Shown here: piece by piece, positions 21,833 through 33,909 of the stretch
Position numbering within the stretch: position 1 is the first letter of the stretch
Layout of the letters: every line of letters starts with the position of its first letter
DNA from: Anthostomella pinea
Lineage: Eukaryota > Ascomycota > Sordariomycetes > Xylariales > Xylariaceae
Reading direction: 5' to 3'
DNA: 64,000 bases
Assembly: GCA_963556695.1 (NCBI GenBank)
Contig: CAUWAG010000010.1
Span: 2,542,001-2,606,000, forward strand
Made by a program: the position numbers and the translations under genes
Notes under the pieces: model-generated
The model's database searches: none
Told to the model about the DNA's origin: nothing
Seen by the model: only the letters and a program-made list of their open reading frames with translations

Positions 21833-23570
21833 TAAATAGTATTAACTCAACTTAACGAAGGGGTCCCGTTGACGTGGATTGAGTTGGTCGGGACCTTGAT
21901 TATAAGATCTCTAGCACATAAGTTACCGCGCAAGTAATGCTAGAACAGACCACGTTGGTCAAGGAACATATGAAGCTTTTTTAATGCTTTATGTGAGTTA
22001 CCAACGTAAAGCGCAAGAACTTCGTGTGTATAGGGAACCACTTTGAATCACGAGCTATGAGCTGCATAGCCAGGAGATGGGTTAAGAATAAGTGTCATTA
22101 AGATTCTTGCAGGTCTCATACAAGCGGCTGATCATCCTCAGATCTGAGCTCTGTCAAATCCAGAGTATTCTGAAACATGACCCGAGTGTGACAACATGGG
22201 ATATCATTTCCCATGTGCAAGTTGCCAGTGGGCGTACATGTAGTAGGCCAATCCTTCAATGTGCTAAGCCCTTGCCAGTGGCCACCTCAACGTCCTTACT
22301 TGAAGTTACCATCTCTCGTTCTCTTCTTCAGTGGGGGCTCGATCGATGACTCGATCGATGACTCGAACTCTCCTTCCTCTACACTCAAGCCCAGCCTCCC
22401 TGATGGACACGACCGCCAACAGCCACCTGCATTCCACGATCTGTCACCTCTGGGCCATTCAAAGGCTGAACCGTGGCACGGCGAGCTCGAATTCCCTTAA
22501 AGGCTGCCGCTGGCAGGACAAGGTCAAGCCCACCCAAGCAATCTTCCATCTTCGCTGCAATGCCCTGAGTGTCTACCTGCGGGATATGCTCTAGGTACCT
22601 TCCAAAGATGTCAGATTAGCGGTGGAGCGCAGGAACAGTCAGGGAGGTCTATCACGTACTTGCCACGAATGTCCTCCAGCTTGCTTGGAGAGGCGTAGGC
22701 AAACCCTAGCAAGAATAAGTCGCGGTCGGCCCACAATGATGGATTATGGATGGTGCCAACGGGTACGAAGTTCTCCTCGTCATTGCCGTCTTGGGATCTG
22801 ACATCTTGCAGCAGCTGCTGGACACCGTTTCCTGTCTCCATGCCTTCCGATGGTCGGGCAAGGGAGTCATCCGAAGCAGCTTTTCCATGATCCGCTCGAT
22901 CTTCATGGATTCTGCCACCGAATTGCTCCTCCAAAGCCGAACCAACAGCGGTGCTCATCTCGGACCAGGCGTAACAGCAACAGACATAGTCGCTGAAGTA
23001 TCAATGTGGTCGTTGGAAGCTCCGCCAATGGGCTCCTCGGGGTGATTCATGCTTCTCGGCTGCACTCCCTCTTCGTGCATGACAACTGTACATCATCAAG
23101 TTAGCGGATGGTGAACAAGAGCCACCCCTGGTACCAATCTAACCGCGGAGATCCACTGGATATGGCGGTCGGACACCCACTGGATATGGGGGCCTGGGGA
23201 GAAATAGAGACTAAGTGCGACCTACTGTCAGAAGCATTCAAATGGCCGTCTTGACCAGAATCTGGCTCGATGACGTCCTGTCCAACATCACTGGCTGCCT
23301 GGTGGCCGACGGCGTGTTCCATTTCACCACTGCCTCCATGGGGGACGGGATCAACTGTGAAAATATAGTCAGTATTCATGATCTACAATATCCCGAAGCA
23401 TCTTCGATGTCGATGAAGGCCTCAAGGGTGGCATGGACAAAAAGATAACATACCCATATCTTGAATCAAATCACCCGGGGTAGGGATACATTCAGTCGGC
23501 TCCGGGCCAATCATCGCTTTCGCGCTGCCGAGGTCGTTGGTTCCAGGCTCAACGCTCTTCTCCTGAACTA

Positions 23571-25799
23571 CCATCCCCCACCTAGTACTCGGACACCCCC
23601 ACTACTCGTACAGCCAAACCCCGCATCCACCACCAAAACACCCCCTTATTCACCCACACCTAAATGAAGTCTTGTAGATCGGAAAAATTCAGCAAAATTA
23701 TCATTCGATAGCGGTGGGGCTGTTTACTCGTACAAGCGTGCGGGCGCCCGAATGGCTCGCCCCGAACGGGTGTGCCTAGGCTCTTGTATGGCCTCCAAAA
23801 CGGGCTCTTCAGCCGAGTCTTCGTCTTCTTCTTCTTCCTCCTCGTCCTCATCAACCACAATTTCTGGTACATCCGCAGAGACACCAGGGGTGATATTACC
23901 ACCTTTACTTAGTACCTCTGTGACTGTTCTGAACTTCTTGTTAGGATTATGGATCTTCTGGCGCTTCTTTGGCCGTAGCCGTTCCAGTTCAGCCTTCAGG
24001 GCCTTGATCTTCCTGTCCTTGATAACAAGGTCGGTATCCTTAGCCTTGAACGCGGTGGTTATCTTCCCATACTTCAGCCGGGTGCCAGGGGACTTATTTT
24101 TGCCGAAATTCATGATCTGGCGGCTCGTAGTAGGGGTCCGTTGGTCCTCTGGTTCAGAGCTCTCAGGGGTCTCAGGCTCAGGGGTCTTCTGTTTCTCTTC
24201 CTGGATTTCTGGGTGCGTTAAACACTTCCTGCGGCTGATAGGATAACATCCAGTCGTTCTGAAGCCAGAGAGGATGTTTGCTTTAGTAAAAGCAGCAGCT
24301 CTGGCCTGGCTATAGCACTGAATGAAGTTGATCTTGTTAACAGGCGAGGCGTCCGTCAGAGAATTTAGCTGGGAGAGGAATTTCTGGTAGTGAGCCTTCA
24401 GGGCGTTATAGGGCCCGTTATCCAGGGGTTGCATGCCGTGACTAGTGTGCGCAGGGAAGAAACAGAGCAATATGTTGGCAAAATAACAGATGGTCATGAA
24501 TTCGTCCTTATAACACGCGTTAGCCTTTATTAAATCGGGGAAAAATGAAAGAAGTCCATGTAGAATAAGGAAAAAACATATACGTATGGAGGTGTGGCTA
24601 CCATGGCCATCTAGTATCAAAAGAACAGGCTCGGCCTGGTCTTTTCCTCGTACCTCGTCCACCTGCGGGATGAAGACATCTTCTAGCCACTGGCAGGCTA
24701 TTTTATTCGAAGTCCAGCCGTTTTCTGAGCATATGTAATGCCAATCGGCAGTCTTTTGGAACTCCTCGATAAACCACTGCACTTGCAGGTCCTTCCCCTT
24801 AAAGATAATACCTGGTTTGAGGATTTTTCCAGTTGCGGAGATGGCCTCGATAAAGGAGGTCCAGCTATGGCTCTGGGGGCTCTTTAGGAAGGCTTTCTTA
24901 GTAATAGAATTACCCAGAACGAGAGAGTCGATGCCTGCGAAGATAATTAGAATTTCTGTGGATTTAAAAGGGTAGGTAAAGCTACCAAAACCCGCCATAA
25001 TGCCGCCCTTATCGACATTATACGTGTTTTCTGGCTTTACCCAGCCGTAATCTTCCAGGATATCGAAGAACCAGTTAACTGCTTTCGGCGTAAAGCCCTC
25101 AAAGCGCGCTGATTCCATCCGCTTGCCAACTTTGGTCTTTATTTAGGGGTTGCGGCACTTGAAGCTGGCGATGAAGTTGTCTCCAAAGGGGCGTGAATCT
25201 CCGTTCTTTTTCGACACCTTCAGGATGATCTCACGCACCAGGGAGTGCGAAGGGGCTAGTCCCAGCTTCTTCTGACGTAAAATCCACTTGACTATAGTGC
25301 TCTCTTGAGCAGGGGAGAGTCTCTGTTGTTGTATATGGGCCTCGGACTTCGAGGGCTTGCCGTTGAGTCAGTCAGAGAGCGTCGTGGCAGGGATGCCGTG
25401 CTTTTGAGCGCTTTTTCGCAGCGAGAGGCCCTTATCCGTGATATCTAAGATGGCATTCGCCATGTGATCCTCCGTATACGAATAAGGAGGCATTTTTGGC
25501 GGCTGTACGATGCTGCGGTGCATACAGAACAAGGCTTCAAACGAGGCTCAAGCACTGCAAATTTCTCTATTCGGGGTAGGAAACGCGGGGTAATAGACAG
25601 CCAATCACGTAGGCCGCGCGGGGTAATTTTTGTATTGGAAGAAACTTTAAGATCAGGGCTATCTAGAGAAGTAATTACATTCTAAATAGCTTCAATATCA
25701 AGCCAAATCCGTATAAGTGAACATGTGGGAGTTTAGGTGGTGATGGTGGGGTTTGGCTGTACGAGTAGTGGGGGTGTCCGAGTACCAGGTGGGGGATGG
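23571..25799 (-). mobile_element. Fot1/pogo-type DNA transposon
   Basis: A 2229-bp element bounded by 52-bp inverted repeats (23571-23622 and 25748-25799; CCATCCCCCACCTRGTACTC outward, one mismatch) and by TA target duplications at 23569-23570 and 25800-25801. It carries one transposase frame on the minus strand. It sits inside an exon of gene B. The single mismatch between the inverted repeats suggests a fairly recent insertion. Confidence 0.93.
23724..25493 (-). pseudogene. Fot1/pogo DDE transposase with two stops
   Basis: Read from the ATG at 25493: an N-terminal helix-turn-helix (GLSLRKSAQKHGIPATTLSD), a CENP-B-like second DNA-binding part (SPAQESTIVKWILRQKKLGLAPS), then the DDE_1 core with D in NTYNVDKGG, D in LLILDGHGSHT and D in GMQPLDNGPYNALK. 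The acidic C-terminus ends HTRSGRAIRAPARLYE. Two in-frame stops lie upstream of 25118: TGA after TTLSD (family residue Arg, so CGA to TGA) and TAA after CRNP. From 25118 to 23724 the frame is open for 464 codons. About 30 extra residues between HGSHTS and the third catalytic block could be an unspliced intron. It would cut and paste the element; as it stands it is probably inactive. Confidence 0.88.
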
Positions 25800-26777
25800 T
25801 ACCTCGGATCGTCCGCGGTTGTCGAAATCCGGGTCCAAATCCATGGCGTTGTCCGAGTCTCCATCCTAGTCGACCTCGTCGTCATCGGCTGTTGCACTTC
25901 CGGTACCATCGCCTGACAGGCCTTCTTCTCTGAGCAACGCAACACTGTCGGCTCCCAGGCTTGATGCATCGTCTTCTGGGCCAACTTCTTGGTCTCGGTC
26001 CCGAATTACCATGCGGCCTGCGCCTCTCTGGATCACGACTGACGGCCGACCGCTGCCGCCATTGTTGAGGACTGGGTGGTGGTTGTCTCCAATCGAAGGC
26101 GCGCTCTCTCGTCCATGGCCTGCTTCGACGCTCCGACCCTCGATCGACACGCTACCTGCACCGCCTTGGATGGTGGGTGGCTGGCCCCGACCGCCATTGC
26201 TGGGGGCTGCGTGTTGATTTGCTTGATCCTGGTGGTACACTCGCAAATGATGGGACAATTTTATGGGGAAGATCACCTTGTAGCTACACCACGAACACTT
26301 CATCGCTTCGTCTCGAAAGCGGCGATTGACCTCCCCTTCGAGAACCGGCTTTTGGACCAGGTCCCCTGGGTGGCAATCTCGGAGATGATCTGCATACATG
26401 TTAGAGCGCCATCTTCAATGGCCGACCCTAAGGCTCACCAAACAAGGGAAACGGAGGGAAGAGGCGAGGAGGGGGTGTGGGGTCACAAGGCGTTGACACT
26501 CACCAAGAAGGGCAGCTCGGTTCTTCTTAGTACCGTAGTAGCAGAACGGACATTGGTGGTTGTGTGGCTTGGGAGGGGCCTTTTCGTGGCATTTTCTGAC
26601 ATGATGCTTGAGGTAGTTCTTGGCATGGGAGGTGAAGCTGCACTTTCCACAAGGCCAAGTAATCTTCAGTGCAGACAGGTGCCTGATCTCCATATGCTCC
26701 TGGAGAATAGACTCCGCTTCCACCTGGTGGTTGCAAAGGGAGCACTGGAGGAGACCCATGTTGATTTTCAGTAGCAA

Positions 26778-27540
26778 TCAACACTTGGCTACCGAGAGAG
26801 GATGGAACGGGAGTAAAGTTTGCGAAAATTCCTAAGAAATTGACCGAGATATATATCTTGATACCCTTGTCCCTCTACGCACTGCCAGGCAAGAAAGGCT
26901 TATGTAGAAGGAAAAGGTCAGAAGCCATAGAGAGAAATTTGTGAAAGACACTAAAGAGGCTAAAAGTTAAAGCGATAACGATAAGACGTCCTACGTACCT
27001 GGCTTTGAAAGATATGTTCCTAGTGCTAGTTACTTGTTCTAACCGTAAAAGGAAGTCAAGGTCCAGGGACAACTCGACACCAAGGATCTGAGTCCCGTTG
27101 CACCAAATGTAACTTGTTCTTTGAATTCTGTCAGAGTATTCCTTGGATCATTTCCAAGAGAGCCAAGAACTGTGTGTGACGATCAACTTCGGGCCCACAA
27201 GCAAAGCACCTTTTTGACATTATTACTAGAAACTACACAAGTCGAGTCTTTCGTACGAAGTTCATACGTGAGGGACGGCGTCTTTCAAACGGGCAGAAAA
27301 TTCAGGAATGATACTCCTGTTAGCTTTTTCAAGGGCTTGGATTCAGCTAAATACCACAGACAATCGTAAGAGCCAGCTATTCTTAATACGAATATGCCAA
27401 AGAAATTGTCCCTTGTGGCTGATTGCAATTACTGTCACTGAAGCAAGGCTTCCTAAAGATGCCTCACAAGTGCCTAGATTATCCGTATATACCGGCGCAG
27501 CGAAATGTTCGAGGTAGGCACGTTTAGTAAAAGGACTTCA
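26778..27540. other. Upstream region of gene B; no gene seen
   Basis: Moderate base composition with short frames only. It passes into AT-rich DNA at about 27540. It would contain the gene B promoter. Confidence 0.5.
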
Positions 27541-28486
27541 GAAGTGAAAACTCTTAAAAGTGACAAAGCTTTAAGAGCAGCAAGGGTTTGAATAAAACAA
27601 GACTTTAAAAGAAACAAGGCTTTAAAAGCTATGAAATTATCGAGTATCTTATATAAAAATTAAGCTAAAATTAAAGCCCTTTTTATATAGTTAAATAATC
27701 CTTTAAAGTAATTAAATAACTATAATAAACATTTATTATTTCAATTAATTAAAAGTTAATATTTACAATGTTATAAGTATGTTATAAATGCTTTAAAGCT
27801 AACGCTTTAATACATTCAGCCTTTAAAGCCATTTAAAACCTCATCCAAACTTATTATAATCTTACTAGTATTTTAATATGTAATACGCCCGTTTAAGTTA
27901 AAGAAAGAACTATTAACTAACAACCTTACCATATTATAACACGCCTTTATTAACGTATTATTGCACGCTTAAAATGTTAAAACAGTTATTAATGACTTAA
28001 CATATTATAATAAAATGATAACATGTTAAAATTATTAAAAACAGTGATAAAATATAAGTATACATTTTAAAAATTAACAAGTTAGTTTAATATATAATTA
28101 CGCATTGATTGGAATATTTTAACACTTTAAAGGTATCATAAAAGGGCTTTTAACGTATAATTACACGTTAGTTAAAATATTATAACACTTTTAACCACTT
28201 TAATCAACCTTAACGAGCTCTAAACGCTCGGAAAAAGTACCGAATTTCGCCTTTAATATAACTTTAATAAAAATATCTATTAACATCTCGTTAATATTAA
28301 AATACTTTAACGAAATATAGCCAGCTTAAATCTCCTAACAGATGTAATACTTTCGCACTCGTATATACTTCGTTCGGCGATAAAACTTAATATTATAAGA
28401 TAAATAAATAGCTTTAAGATTGTTAAAGCGTAATTAAAAAGTATCGAAAGTATAATTAAGCTGATTTATCAGTTTTTAAAGCTAAG

Positions 28487-28702
28487 TGTGACGGCCTGCA
28501 CAGACCTTCCTACATGACAAGCGGATACTTCCCAATAGGGGAATGATCTGACCAAAGGATCCCCATAAAGGGGCAACCTCCCACTGTACCTATCTCTCTC
28601 TCTCTCTCTTCCTTTCCTCTCTAGTCTTGATATTCTCGTTAATAGAGTAATAGCTGCTTGCTGCCGGCCATGTCCCAGCTCCTCAGTACGCTCGCCGTGA
28701 CA
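28487..28702. mobile_element. Solo LTR, family A, copy 3
   Basis: A 216-bp unit, TGTGACGGCCTGCACAGACC to GCTCGCCGTGACA, in AT-rich DNA. Flanking pentamers CTAAG and CTACG form a target duplication with one mismatch. It contains a (TC)n tract. Confidence 0.82.
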
Positions 28703-28873
28703 CTACGCAGCTTTTTTACAGATTCGTTAATGACGTAAAACTTTAATTTAACTATTAATTAAATTATAACAATTTAAACCTTTAAACTTATAAAATAAGG
28801 CCTTTGATAATAATGAATAAATAAATAAAGGTCGATTTAACGCCTTTTTTAACGCTATCGGCGTAGCTAGTAT

Positions 28874-29030
28874 TGCCATGGTCTGGTACAAGTAGCCTAT
28901 GTGGTGAGTCCTGGAGCCCGGACGTGAGTACATGTACCACCATTGAATGTCAAGCTGCCACGCTTGATATTCGACATCCATTTGGGAGGAACAGCCGTGG
29001 CATGGTGGTTATCGTGAGCGTTCCGTCACA
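28874..29030. mobile_element. Solo LTR-like element, family D
   Basis: A 157-bp GC-balanced island, TGCCATGGTCTGG to TTCCGTCACA, between perfect AGTAT pentamers (28869-28873 and 29031-29035). TG..CA ends plus a 5-bp duplication fit a solo LTR, though the length is short. No other copy in the window. Confidence 0.6.
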
Positions 29031-29204
29031 AGTATTATAATATCTTAATGATATAAAAGAAATAAGCTTTTTTAGCTTATTATTAATTATTTTAACATAT
29101 TGAAGGCATTTACAGCAAATATTTGAGTGTTTTATATTTTAAAAATAACGGATTTTTTTTATACCGTGATAAATTAGACGGTTTTGAGATAATAAAAGTA
29201 CCGT

Positions 29205-29286
29205 TGTTGGATCCATGTGATTCCACAGTCAAACCATCCATACAGAACCCACATGTATAATTAGATAAGAGATTAGATACCAGATT
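29205..29286. mobile_element. Family B LTR fragment
   Basis: About 82 bp matching one end of the 63242-63442 LTR (TGTTGGATCCATGTGATTCC through GATTAGATACCAGATT), then an abrupt change to AT-rich DNA. No target duplication, so it is truncated. Confidence 0.75.
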
Positions 29287-32155
29287 AATAACAAATGCTT
29301 TAATAAACGCTATTACTTTTCGATAAGTAAAAAATTCGTATAATTTTAATTTTAATTCATTGTTAAAGTTAAACGAAAGCTAATTAATATATAACATTTA
29401 AAACGTTATAAATAATATCATTTTAAAAATAATAAGTTTAAAACCGTAATAATTAAAAGCTTTCTAAATAATACGTTCTTAAATTTTGTCCTTGCTTTTA
29501 TACGTAGTATTGAAATATACCTTAAAAGTAGATGTTAACGAAATGATTTTAATAAACTAATTGATAAATCGATCGAAATAGTATTAAACTTATTGATAAT
29601 AAATACAAATCGAAGTTTGCTATCGTTATTATTAAATTCGGTATACAAAAAACGTCTTTAAAATAACGATAGAGTTACTAATATAAATCGAATTTATTTT
29701 CTTTTAAGTTTTAAAGCTGTCTGATTAAATCTCCAAATTATCTAATATGTATTGAAATCCCTCCTCTTGCTTTTAAAAAAACAACTTCTTTAAATCGTTT
29801 TTTATTAATAATTCGCTCCTAATTATTGAATATATTATAAAAGTTTCAAAAAATATAAATTGATTATTTAAATATAACGTAATTATCTTCAAACTTAAAA
29901 TAATGCATAATAATACGAAATTTCGTTATAAGTAAATAAACTTAATATTAATCGGATTTAATTAAGTAAAAATCCCGCCTCTTCTAAACATATAAAATAC
30001 TTTTGTTACTTCAAACGGGCTTTTATCATAATAAATTAACCATATAATATTACGCGTTTAATAATGATTTGCTTAAATATAGCCTTTTTGCTAAATAACA
30101 TCGTTATAAAGCTCTTGTTTAAAGTTAGATTTTCATGTTTAAAAAACTAAAACTAAAACTTAACCAATCGTATATAGTAAGGCTAATAATGGGTTAAAAA
30201 GGGTTTGAAAGTTCTACTTGCTTGATGATATTTTGAACAAACGAATAACTTTCGTTTAAAAATGATTTTACAATCCCGTTTTATTAAAAAGTATATAAAG
30301 CGTTTAATATAAACACAAGGCCTTTAAAGTAACCTTATTTAATAAATTTGACATATTTTATACTGTTATTTATACGAAACTTACAAAGATATTTTGTTAA
30401 AGTTTTTACGCTTATAATAAATGAAATAAATACTTAAAGTCTCGTTTGTTAAACGTAAAATAAAATTTATACTTTTAAAACTTGTTATTTATAAATAGAA
30501 TAACGCGGTTGAATATATCGTGAACGTAATATTTATATGAACCTTATTGAAAGCCTAATTAAGATATTGATATTTAATTAATAATCTTATTCAATAAAAG
30601 TCTAAGGATTAAAGAATTAAATTAAATAAATCCTTTTATTTATTCTAAAATCGTTTGTGAGTAAATCGATATTTTTAATCATTTTTGCGGTTTTAACATA
30701 TGCAAAACGAAAAAGCTTCATAACAACCCGTTTAACTCGTATTTAAACATTAAAGCAATCTTTTTTCCAAGTTTAGAATAGCTTAAAAAGTGTATATAAT
30801 ATTATAAACCTCTTTTTATAACGATTAAATAACTATTTTCATATATATCCGGTCGTAAACAACGTTATTTAAACTTTAATGAAGTCAAAAAAGCTTTTTA
30901 TTATAAAATACTAGTTATCGTAATATATTGAATTGCTAGATAAAATATTAACTTATAAAGAGGAACAAAAACTATATTTTAGTTCCTTTAATTATTTATA
31001 TATGTTTAAACATAATAAATTTTAACTCTATATTATTAATATTAAAATTTTTAGTTATATTTTAACTTATTATAAAAGTATTAATTTTAAAATCTATCTA
31101 TAAATAAATAAACCAAACTTCTTAATTATAAACAAAGATAACAAATTTAAAGTCGAAAAGTTATGCATTAAAAGTAGTAAAGATCGTGTAAGCGTAATTT
31201 TTAAGTTTAAAAAGGAAATTTCATTCAATATTAACTTAGTTCGATTTATAAGAGATATCGTTATAAAATGTAAAATTAATTATCGTTTTTCCAAACGTAT
31301 TGCTAAGGTTTTTCTTAGTTAAAAACGTTATTACAAGAATATTCCGGTATTAATTATTCTCTTATTTAATACTTTTAAAGTTAATGATAGTCCTAGTTTA
31401 ACCTTTAGGTTTTTTATATATAACGAACGTTATTATTTACTTAACAGTTTACTAATTTGAATGAAAATAGCTTCGTTTACAATTGTTTTGCTATAATTAA
31501 AACATTAAATAAGCTTTTAAAATCGATTTTAAAAGCCGCTAATACCTTTTTAACCGCTTTTACAGCTTTCATTTTCGCGGCTACTTTTACGGCCTTTTTA
31601 ACGCTTTTACAGCCTTTATTAACATTAATATTAATAAGAAATTAAATAAACTAATTGAAATATTTATGTTTCGCTTTTTTAGCTTCGTTAATTGAAATTT
31701 TCTTTTAAATTCAATATATACAGTTTTCAAAGATTTGGATATATTTACAGTTAAAGCCGCGTAAAAATCTATAATAGAAATCGAAGAAAAAAACCCAATA
31801 CCCATAACCATTTAAATTTATAAGATTTAAATCACAACATGGTAAGTAATATTATAACGCTATATACAATTTTGAACAGCTAATATTTAACTATAAAAAC
31901 TTCGCCGTAATTTTCGTATTAAGAAAATACCCTTTAAACCGTACCGATTTAATCGATCATAATATTGAGATAAATACGACGAAAGATAATTTAAAATAAA
32001 CCTAAGTTATTAATACCAGCGATTTATAATAGAGCATTTAATTTAATATTTTAAGTAACGTGGATGACAAGCGAGCGGCAATTACAAGCAAACGGCAACT
32101 TTTCACTAGCCACCTAACCTTTCAATCAAGGCTCCTAATTGATCAACCAACAATA

Positions 32156-33909
32156 ATGGCATTGCGTTATAGCGAATCAGACTTACACCTTGCTGTCCAA
32201 GCTAAGCGACGCGACCCTCATATTACCATTGGCAAGCTTTCTAAGACTTTCCATGTCCCATATAATACCTTGAAGGCTAGAATCGCCGGCCAACCATCAC
32301 GACGCGATAGCATATCTAATACTTTGAAACTTACGGTTTCCAAAGAGATTACTATTCTTTCCTTCATTCTTGACCTGGATGCGCGAGCATTTCCACCCCG
32401 GCATAGTTATGTTAAAGATATGGCGAATTAATTGTTGGCAGTGTGTGGGGATAGACGCGTTAGAAAGAAGTGGACGCGGAACTTCATTAAACGCATACCA
32501 GGCCTCCAAACGCGTTTTTGTCAGAGGATGGACTACCAGAGGGTCTTTAACAAAGATCCAGACGCGTATTGTGCATGGTTTTGCCAAGTTGCGTCGGCAA
32601 TTGCAAAACATGGTATCTAAGACGCGGATATTTATAACTTCAACGAGACTGGGTTTATGATGGGCATTATTGGGTTTGACATGGTCATTACAAGTGCCAA
32701 AAGACGTGGTAGGCCTAGACAAGCTCAGCAAGGCAACAGGGAATAGTCTATAGCAATTTCTGCTGTCAATGCTGACGGTTGGGTGGTCCCACCACTCATC
32801 ATTCTACAGGGAAAAACCCACCTCGCGTCATGCTATTGCGACACAACATTACCACACGATTGGAAGGTGGCTGTGTCCGATAACAGTTGGACTATGAACG
32901 AGATTGGGTTGGAATAGATTCGGCATTTCGACAAGTATACCAGGCCACGTATGACTGCCAGTAAACGTCTTCTCATCCTAGATGGTCACAAAAGCCACTA
33001 TTTCTAGATCTTTGAGGATTATTGCCAAAATAACAGCATTATTACCCTTTGTATGCCTGCCCACTCGTCACACAGGCTCCAGCCTTTAGATGTCAGTTGT
33101 TTTAGCCCGCTCAAACAAGCGTACAGTCGCATGATTGAAATAACAGCATTATTACCCTTTGTATGCCTGCCCACTCGTCACACAGGCTCCAGCCTTTAGA
33201 TGTCAGTTGTTTTAGCCCGCTCAAACGAGCGTACAGTCGCATGATTGAGGATCTCATCTGGCGTCATATAACCCATGTTTCGAAGGAGGACTTCCTTGCA
33301 GCATTTTGTGAAGCACACAATGCTGCTATGACGCTAGGAAACATTCAAACAGGTTTCAATGCCACTAGGCTTGTTCTTTTTGACCCAGAAAGTGTCATTT
33401 TAAAGCTGGATGCTGTCGCTGTTGTACGAACACCGTCGCCAGACCCCAATCTGCCACCCACTACTTGGACTTCAAAGACGCCTACCACCATCAACGAAGC
33501 AATAAACCAGTCGGTTTATATATGAAATCGAGTCAGAAACCACCAGGGAAGCTCACCTACATCAATAATTGATATATTGAGCTCATTTTTAAAGGCTACA
33601 TACGGTCTTATGCATAAGGTTGCTTTGATTGATTCCGGGATCCGCGAGCTAGAGGAGGCCAATCACCTATTAAGTAAATACCAGAGGACAAAAAACAAAT
33701 GTCTAATAAAAGGAGGAGTATTTTCTGTTAAAGATGCAGTAGGTCTCTAGGCTGTAAAGGATAGTAATGAGCTGGCAAGACAGGAAATGGGTGAAGGTAG
33801 TCGTCGTCCGAAGAGGGCGGCAGCGCGTGAGCAACGTTATGGTGTTTGTGACAACATTAGCCATAATACACGAACTTGTACAATAGAGATGGAAACGTCT
33901 GAAGAATAA
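32156..33909 (+). pseudogene. Fot-type transposase, multiply broken
   Basis: From ATG 32156: HTH segment (HITIGKLSKTFHVPYNTLKARIAG), CENP-B-like part, then a DDE_1 core. The first catalytic aspartate appears as Asn (YNFNETGF instead of a DETGF-type motif). The others are present (LLILDGHKSH; LQPLDVSCF). At least five in-frame stops occur, one of them TAG where family members have Trp (LE-stop-IRHFDKY). A 110-bp tandem duplication at 33028-33247 shifts the frame by two; the correct frame resumes in the second copy. Near the end a CCHC-like knuckle reads YGVCDNISHNTRTC, with Tyr where the first Cys belongs. Most changes are G-to-A or C-to-T. Confidence 0.88.
33028..33247 (+). repeat. 110-bp tandem duplication inside the transposase
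   Basis: Positions 33028-33137 and 33138-33247 are the same 110 bp with a single A/G difference (CTCAAACAAGCG against CTCAAACGAGCG). The unit covers the third catalytic aspartate region. Confidence 0.95.

Larger units (their letters stand above)
19740..22080. other. AT-rich region with RIP-like base composition
   Basis: No host gene seen. From about 20460 the DNA is dominated by A and T with very frequent TA and few CA/TG dinucleotides, typical of heavy C-to-T change on both strands. Three more GC-balanced islands inside are solo LTRs (20242-20452, 21136-21381, 21657-21832). A frame at 19922-20392 (minus) overlaps the first LTR and has no domain. Confidence 0.75.
22385..26777 (-). pseudogene. 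C2H2-like four-finger gene (gene B), broken by a transposon
   Basis: The first exon, 26777-26504, starts with an ATG and carries fingers CSLC..HMEIRH and CGKC..HVRKCH. It splices (GTGAGT, 26503; acceptor ATGCAG) to 26389, completing CPFC..HLRDCH, followed by CSWC..HLRVYH. A TAG at 25866-25868 interrupts the frame, which then continues to the transposon at 25799 and, beyond it, from 23570 to a GTATGT donor near 23455. Later exons include one ending DLFLLGFAYASPSKLEDIRGK, joined over a 61-bp GTACGT intron (22599-22659) to a last exon ending at 22385. The FLLG-AY motif and finger layout make it a relative of gene A. Exons between 22960 and 23455 are not settled. Confidence 0.7.
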
